Assembly (NCBI RefSeq): GCF_004307425.1
Contig: NZ_SEWZ01000005.1
Coordinates: 1-64,000, forward strand
Length of the DNA: 64,000 bases
Reading direction: 5' to 3'
From: Aquirufa antheringensis
GTDB lineage: Bacteria > Bacteroidota > Bacteroidia > Cytophagales > Spirosomataceae
The first letter of the stretch is position 1; each line of letters starts with the position of its first letter. Under the pieces are notes generated by a model. That model was not told the DNA's origin, made no database searches, and was given only the letters and a program-made list of their open reading frames with translations. Of this stretch, positions 61,175 through 64,000 are shown one piece after another. The translations under genes and the position numbers were made by a program.

Positions 61175-61735
61175 TTATAAGTGTAAGATGAAGGGTAAAA
61201 TGAAATTAGCCATAATAAAACCACCTATCATAAAGCAGATGGTAGCCACTAATGAGGGCCACTGTAAGTCAGATAGACCCATAATCGCATGTCCAGAAGT
61301 ACATCCGCCTGCGTAACGCGCACCGAATCCAACTAGAAATCCGCCGCCTACCATCATAACTAGGCCACGAACAGTAAATAAGGATTCAAAAGAAAATAAT
61401 TGGGCAGGTACCATGCCTGAGAAGTCCGTAATGCCATAACTCGCTAATTCCTGAGCTAAATCTGGATGTACAATAACGGCATCTCCTGATCCTAAATAAA
61501 GTGTTGAGATAATACCACCCACTAGAATACCTCCTACGAAGAAGAAATTCCAGGTTTCTTTTCTCCAATCATACTTGAAGAATGGGATATTGCTGGGTAA
61601 GCAGACAGCGCAGGCGTGACGTAAATTCGCTGAAATGCCAAAGTGCTTGTTGCCTAAAATCAATAAGGCCGGAACGATAAGTCCGATAATAATTCCTGCC
61701 GTGTACCAAGGCCAGGGTTGGGTAATTGTTTCCAT
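61175..61735 (-). CDS. YeeE/YedE-family membrane protein (first half)
   Basis: A 186-residue protein with about five hydrophobic segments. The conserved motif ARYAGGCTSGHAIMGLSDLQWPSL (about 141-164) carries the YeeE-type cysteine (GCTSGH). A pair of cysteines at ACAVCLPSN (about 42-47) faces the other side. With the following gene it makes a split YeeE-type transporter. It is downstream of the rhodanese/persulfide dioxygenase operon, with patch P11 between. Confidence 0.9.
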   Translation of the reverse strand: METITQPWPWYTAGIIIGLIVPALLILGNKHFGISANLRHACAVCLPSNIPFFKYDWRKETWNFFFVGGILVGGIISTLYLGSGDAVIVHPDLAQELASYGITDFSGMVPAQLFSFESLFTVRGLVMMVGGGFLVGFGARYAGGCTSGHAIMGLSDLQWPSLVATICFMIGGFIMANFILPFILHL

Positions 61736-61754
61736 TGTAAGGGTATTTAATTGT

Positions 61755-61898
61755 TAGTAATCAGTATTCAGTGAGCAGTGGGCAGTAGTCAGTGGCCAGT
61801 AGTCAGTCCGGAGGGAAATAGTCCGGAGGAAAAATTCAGCATTTACCATTTACCACTTACCATTCACCATCTCTATTCTTTGTGCTTTATTCTTTGTG
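61755..61898 (-). repeat. Repeat patch P11, running into the DUF6132-like gene
   Basis: Read on the minus strand, the order is AGAGCACAAAGAATAAAGCAC, GATGGTGAATGGTAAGTGG, CTCCGGACT (twice) and GACTACTGGCCACTGACTACTG. This is the same order as in P6. The first module lies inside the preceding gene and encodes its C-terminal residues, up to HKE and the TAG stop. Confidence 0.85.
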
Positions 61899-62091
61899 CT
61901 CTAAATCCTGCCATCGTCCCCGTTACAAAATAAGCTAAAACGGCGAAATAAATAATGCTATTCAGGGGCTTACTGGTAATGGGGCAGGTGCCCGTAACAC
62001 AACCAATTTCTTTCCAGTAGAAATATCCGGCAATTCCGCCCAAAAGTCCACCCAAGATCTGCCAACTCTTATTTTGAAAGAACTTCTTCAT
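61873..62091 (-). CDS. Small membrane protein, DUF6132-like
   Basis: A 72-residue protein with two transmembrane helices. The motif GCVTGTCPITSKPLNSIIY (about 29-47) between them holds two cysteines and is typical of small Bacteroidota proteins near YeeE and rhodanese genes. The frame extends to 62157, but I use the ATG at 62091, which overlaps the preceding gene by 23 bp. The C-terminal tail (AQRIKHKE) is encoded by a repeat module and is unlikely to be functional. Confidence 0.7.
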   Translation of the reverse strand: MKKFFQNKSWQILGGLLGGIAGYFYWKEIGCVTGTCPITSKPLNSIIYFAVLAYFVTGTMAGFRAQRIKHKE

Positions 62092-62311
62092 AATCAACGT
62101 CATCTGAATGAGTGGTTTTAGTGCGAGAGGTAGGTACACCACAACCTTGTGCGCCACAGCCTAGATTGAATAAGGCCATGCCTACAAGTACGGTGCCCAT
62201 GATGCCAATCAGTACATCTGATGCACGAATAGCTTCAACAAGCGCATATCCACCTATGACTAGGCGGATAATGCGCATGAAACCCCAATTTTGTGTTAGG
62301 CTAGCTAGCAT
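62069..62311 (-). CDS. YgaP/DUF2892-like membrane protein
   Basis: An 80-residue protein with two hydrophobic helices (about 12-30 and 33-50). The sequence RIIRLVIGGYALVEAIRASDVLIGIMGTVLVGMALFNLGCGAQGCGV resembles the inner membrane domain fused to rhodanese in E. coli YgaP. Here it is a separate gene beginning 1 bp after the rhodanese stop. It probably anchors or channels sulfur species. Two cysteines (GCGAQGC) lie at the end of helix 2. Confidence 0.8.
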   Translation of the reverse strand: MLASLTQNWGFMRIIRLVIGGYALVEAIRASDVLIGIMGTVLVGMALFNLGCGAQGCGVPTSRTKTTHSDDVDYEEVLSK

Positions 62312-62312
62312 A

Positions 62313-62585
62313 TTAGTTTTGGTAAATTAACATATCCTGTAATCCTCCGCCATTATACACCTCAGAGAGACCTGCTTGCTTTAACAAGTTCATCGCCATA
62401 CCTGAACGATTACCGCTTCTGCAGTAAACGACAATGGGGCCGTTCATTGCTTTGAATTCATCTAATCGTAAGGGAATAATACCCAGAGGAATATTGATCG
62501 CGCCTTTATAGTGGCCACCAGCAAATTCACCTGTTTCTCTGACATCAACAACCGTAGTTGCTGGATTTGATAATAAATCTTCCAT
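62313..62585 (-). CDS. Single-domain rhodanese
   Basis: A 90-residue rhodanese. VVDVRETGEFAGGHYKGAINIPLG (about 12-35) is followed by the active loop VYCRSGNRSGMA (about 53-64). The frame extends to 62609, but that overlaps the upstream persulfide dioxygenase, so the ATG at 62585 is used. Directly followed by the YgaP-like membrane protein, it corresponds to a split YgaP. Confidence 0.92.
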   Translation of the reverse strand: MEDLLSNPATTVVDVRETGEFAGGHYKGAINIPLGIIPLRLDEFKAMNGPIVVYCRSGNRSGMAMNLLKQAGLSEVYNGGGLQDMLIYQN

Positions 62586-62587
62586 GA

Positions 62588-64000
62588 TTATAAAAGGGTT
62601 GAAGGACATACATAATCAGACACTTGGAACTTACCTGACTCCTTGATCGCCTTGAAGCCACCATTAATATCAATTAAGTTATCGTATCCACGAGCTCTTA
62701 GGGTAGAGTTGAAAATCATCGAACGGTAACCACCTGCGCAGTGCACAAAGTAAGTCTTGTTTTTGTCGATTTTCAACATGCTATCATTGATGAAATCCAA
62801 AGGAGCATTTTCTACATCAATCACGTGCTCAGATAAATATTCTGAATTCTTACGAACGTCGATGATTTCACCTTCGCCTGCTTGTACGCGTTTGAATGCT
62901 TCAGCTGGTTCGATAGATTCGATTTGGTCAAACTCCTTACCTGCAGCTTTCCAAGACGCAAATCCACCTTTTAGATAGCCAATCGTGAAGTCATAACCCA
63001 CACGCGCTAAACGTGTAATTACTTCTTCCTCGCGTCCCTCATCAGTGACTAACAAGATTTCTTGTTTGATGTCTGGAATCATAGCACCTACCCATGGAGC
63101 AAAAGATCCATCGATACCGATGTTAATCGAGTTAGGTACGAATCCAGCTGCGAAAGTTTGAGGATCACGTGTATCTAAGATTAACGCGCTCGTTTCGTTA
63201 GCTGCTGCTTCAAATCCTTCTGGACTTAAGGCATGTTGGCCGCGCTCTAATACTTTGTCAATTGAATCATATCCTTGAATATTCATCAAAACGTTCAAAG
63301 GGAAATAAGCTGGAGGTGCAACTAATCCTGTTAAAACCTCTTTTTTGAATGCTTCTCTTGTTAAAGCTGGATTCAATGCATAGTTGGTCTTCTTTTGGTT
63401 GCCCAATGTATCCGTTGTCTCTTTGCTCATGTTTTTACCGCATGCAGAACCCGCACCGTGCGCAGGATAGACGATGATATCATCTGCTAAAGGCATGATT
63501 TTGTTACGTAATGAATCGAATAAATGACCCGCTAAGATATCTTCTGTTAAGTCAGCCTTCACTTTTTGTGCCAAATCTGGACGACCTACATCACCGATGA
63601 ATAAGGTGTCACCAGAGAACAAACTAGTCTCCTTGCCATTTTCATCGATCAAAAGGAAACAAGTGGATTCCATCGTGTGACCAGGTGTGTGAATCACACG
63701 GATGGTCGCATTTCCTAATGGGAATTCTTGGCCATCTGTCGCCGTGATACATTCGAATTGACAAGCAGCGTTTGGACCGTAAACGATAGGAGCGCCTGTT
63801 TTGGCAGATAAGTCAATGTGACCAGAAACGAAGTCAGCATGGAAGTGAGTTTCGAATACATACTTGATTTTAGCTCCGTTACGCTCTGCTTTCTCGATAT
63901 AAGGTTGTACTTCACGAAGTGGATCGATAATCGCTGCTTCTCCGTTGTTCTCGATGTAATAAGCACCTTGTGCTAAACATCCAGTGTAAATTTGTTCTAC
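62588..64000 (-). CDS. Persulfide dioxygenase-rhodanese fusion, 5' end cut by the window
   Basis: A metallo-beta-lactamase-fold persulfide dioxygenase (ETHE1/Blh-like) fused to two rhodanese domains; 470 residues are visible. THFHADFVSGH carries the iron-binding site, and the further ligands are in HTPGHTMES and the GDTLFIGDVGRPD stretch. The first rhodanese lacks its cysteine (VTDEGRE where CxxGxR is expected). The second has HCAGGYRS and is likely active. The reading frame is open across 63697, where a GTG could be mistaken for a start, and continues to the edge. It would oxidise glutathione- or bacillithiol-type persulfide to sulfite. Confidence 0.92.
   Translation of the reverse strand, partial: VEQIYTGCLAQGAYYIENNGEAAIIDPLREVQPYIEKAERNGAKIKYVFETHFHADFVSGHIDLSAKTGAPIVYGPNAACQFECITATDGQEFPLGNATIRVIHTPGHTMESTCFLLIDENGKETSLFSGDTLFIGDVGRPDLAQKVKADLTEDILAGHLFDSLRNKIMPLADDIIVYPAHGAGSACGKNMSKETTDTLGNQKKTNYALNPALTREAFKKEVLTGLVAPPAYFPLNVLMNIQGYDSIDKVLERGQHALSPEGFEAAANETSALILDTRDPQTFAAGFVPNSINIGIDGSFAPWVGAMIPDIKQEILLVTDEGREEEVITRLARVGYDFTIGYLKGGFASWKAAGKEFDQIESIEPAEAFKRVQAGEGEIIDVRKNSEYLSEHVIDVENAPLDFINDSMLKIDKNKTYFVHCAGGYRSMIFNSTLRARGYDNLIDINGGFKAIKESGKFQVSDYVCPSTLL

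Noticed and set aside
63697-63966. Separate small gene at 63715-63966 and a start of the dioxygenase at 63697
   Set aside because: The persulfide dioxygenase frame is open and homologous from 63697 to the window edge. The small frame lies antiphase to it, and the GTG at 63697 is internal.
1-64000. tRNA genes
   Set aside because: I looked for the T-loop GGTTCGAATCC-type signature in the gaps and found no clover-leaf-compatible sequence. A covariance-model search would be needed to be certain.

Overview
The window looks like a chromosomal segment of a Bacteroidota bacterium, probably order Cytophagales. I see no rRNA or tRNA body that would settle the taxonomy. The pointers are promoters of the TTTG/TAnnTTTG type, A-rich leaders without clear Shine-Dalgarno sequences, a MurF-alanine racemase fusion, a secreted protease with a C-terminal tail like those sorted by the type IX system, a bacillithiol-type YtxJ protein, a CrtY-like lycopene cyclase and small secreted CC-motif metal proteins.

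Layout. Positions 1-316 hold what looks like the promoter and leader of an rRNA operon running off the left edge. Positions 317-34464 are mostly housekeeping: tyrS, queA, cobalamin adenosyltransferase, ilvE, an Omp85-type barrel, acyl-CoA synthetase, birA, rsfS-ftsH, lpxH, a GH32 fructanase, acyl-ACP desaturase, TrmH-type methyltransferase, a NatAB-like ABC exporter, fumC, ArsR/YCII, murF-alr, pgk, a FAN1-like nuclease, hpf, metK, crtY, lipA, ytxJ, waaA and rsgA. A ROK kinase, a repeat field (35.4-35.9 kb), a membrane acyltransferase and a subtilisin follow. Positions 38624-41601 are a metal-handling cluster (CC-motif protein, TonB-dependent receptor, HMBD and HMA proteins). Positions 44663-49624 are a damage-response cassette: a self-cleaving LexA-like repressor divergent from dinB and a short dnaE, with inverted repeats between them.

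From about 52.5 kb to the right edge lies a sulfur-oxidation island: rhodanese and thioredoxin proteins, DUF202, DsrE, a type II-like sulfide:quinone oxidoreductase, a DUF2202 lipoprotein, a TsdA-like dihaem cytochrome c, a SoxB-like metallohydrolase, two YeeE/YedE half-transporters and a persulfide dioxygenase-rhodanese fusion cut by the edge. A Crp/Fnr-type regulator and an MFS transporter precede it. Five promoters in the island share one 44-bp architecture: GTGA-N6-TCAC (one copy has a mismatch), with its centre exactly 36.5 bp from the last base of a TAnnTTTG -7 box. This implies one Crp/Fnr-type activator for sulfide/thiosulfate oxidation.

The other striking layer is noncoding. Repeat patches begin at or inside stop codons throughout the second half and at a few earlier sites. 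They use a small vocabulary of modules in a mostly fixed order and often end in arrays of mini-hairpins joined by a GACTAA-like linker. The hairpin stems differ from unit to unit yet stay self-complementary, and most loops are GNA trinucleotides. I see no insertion sequence, CRISPR array or tRNA gene.
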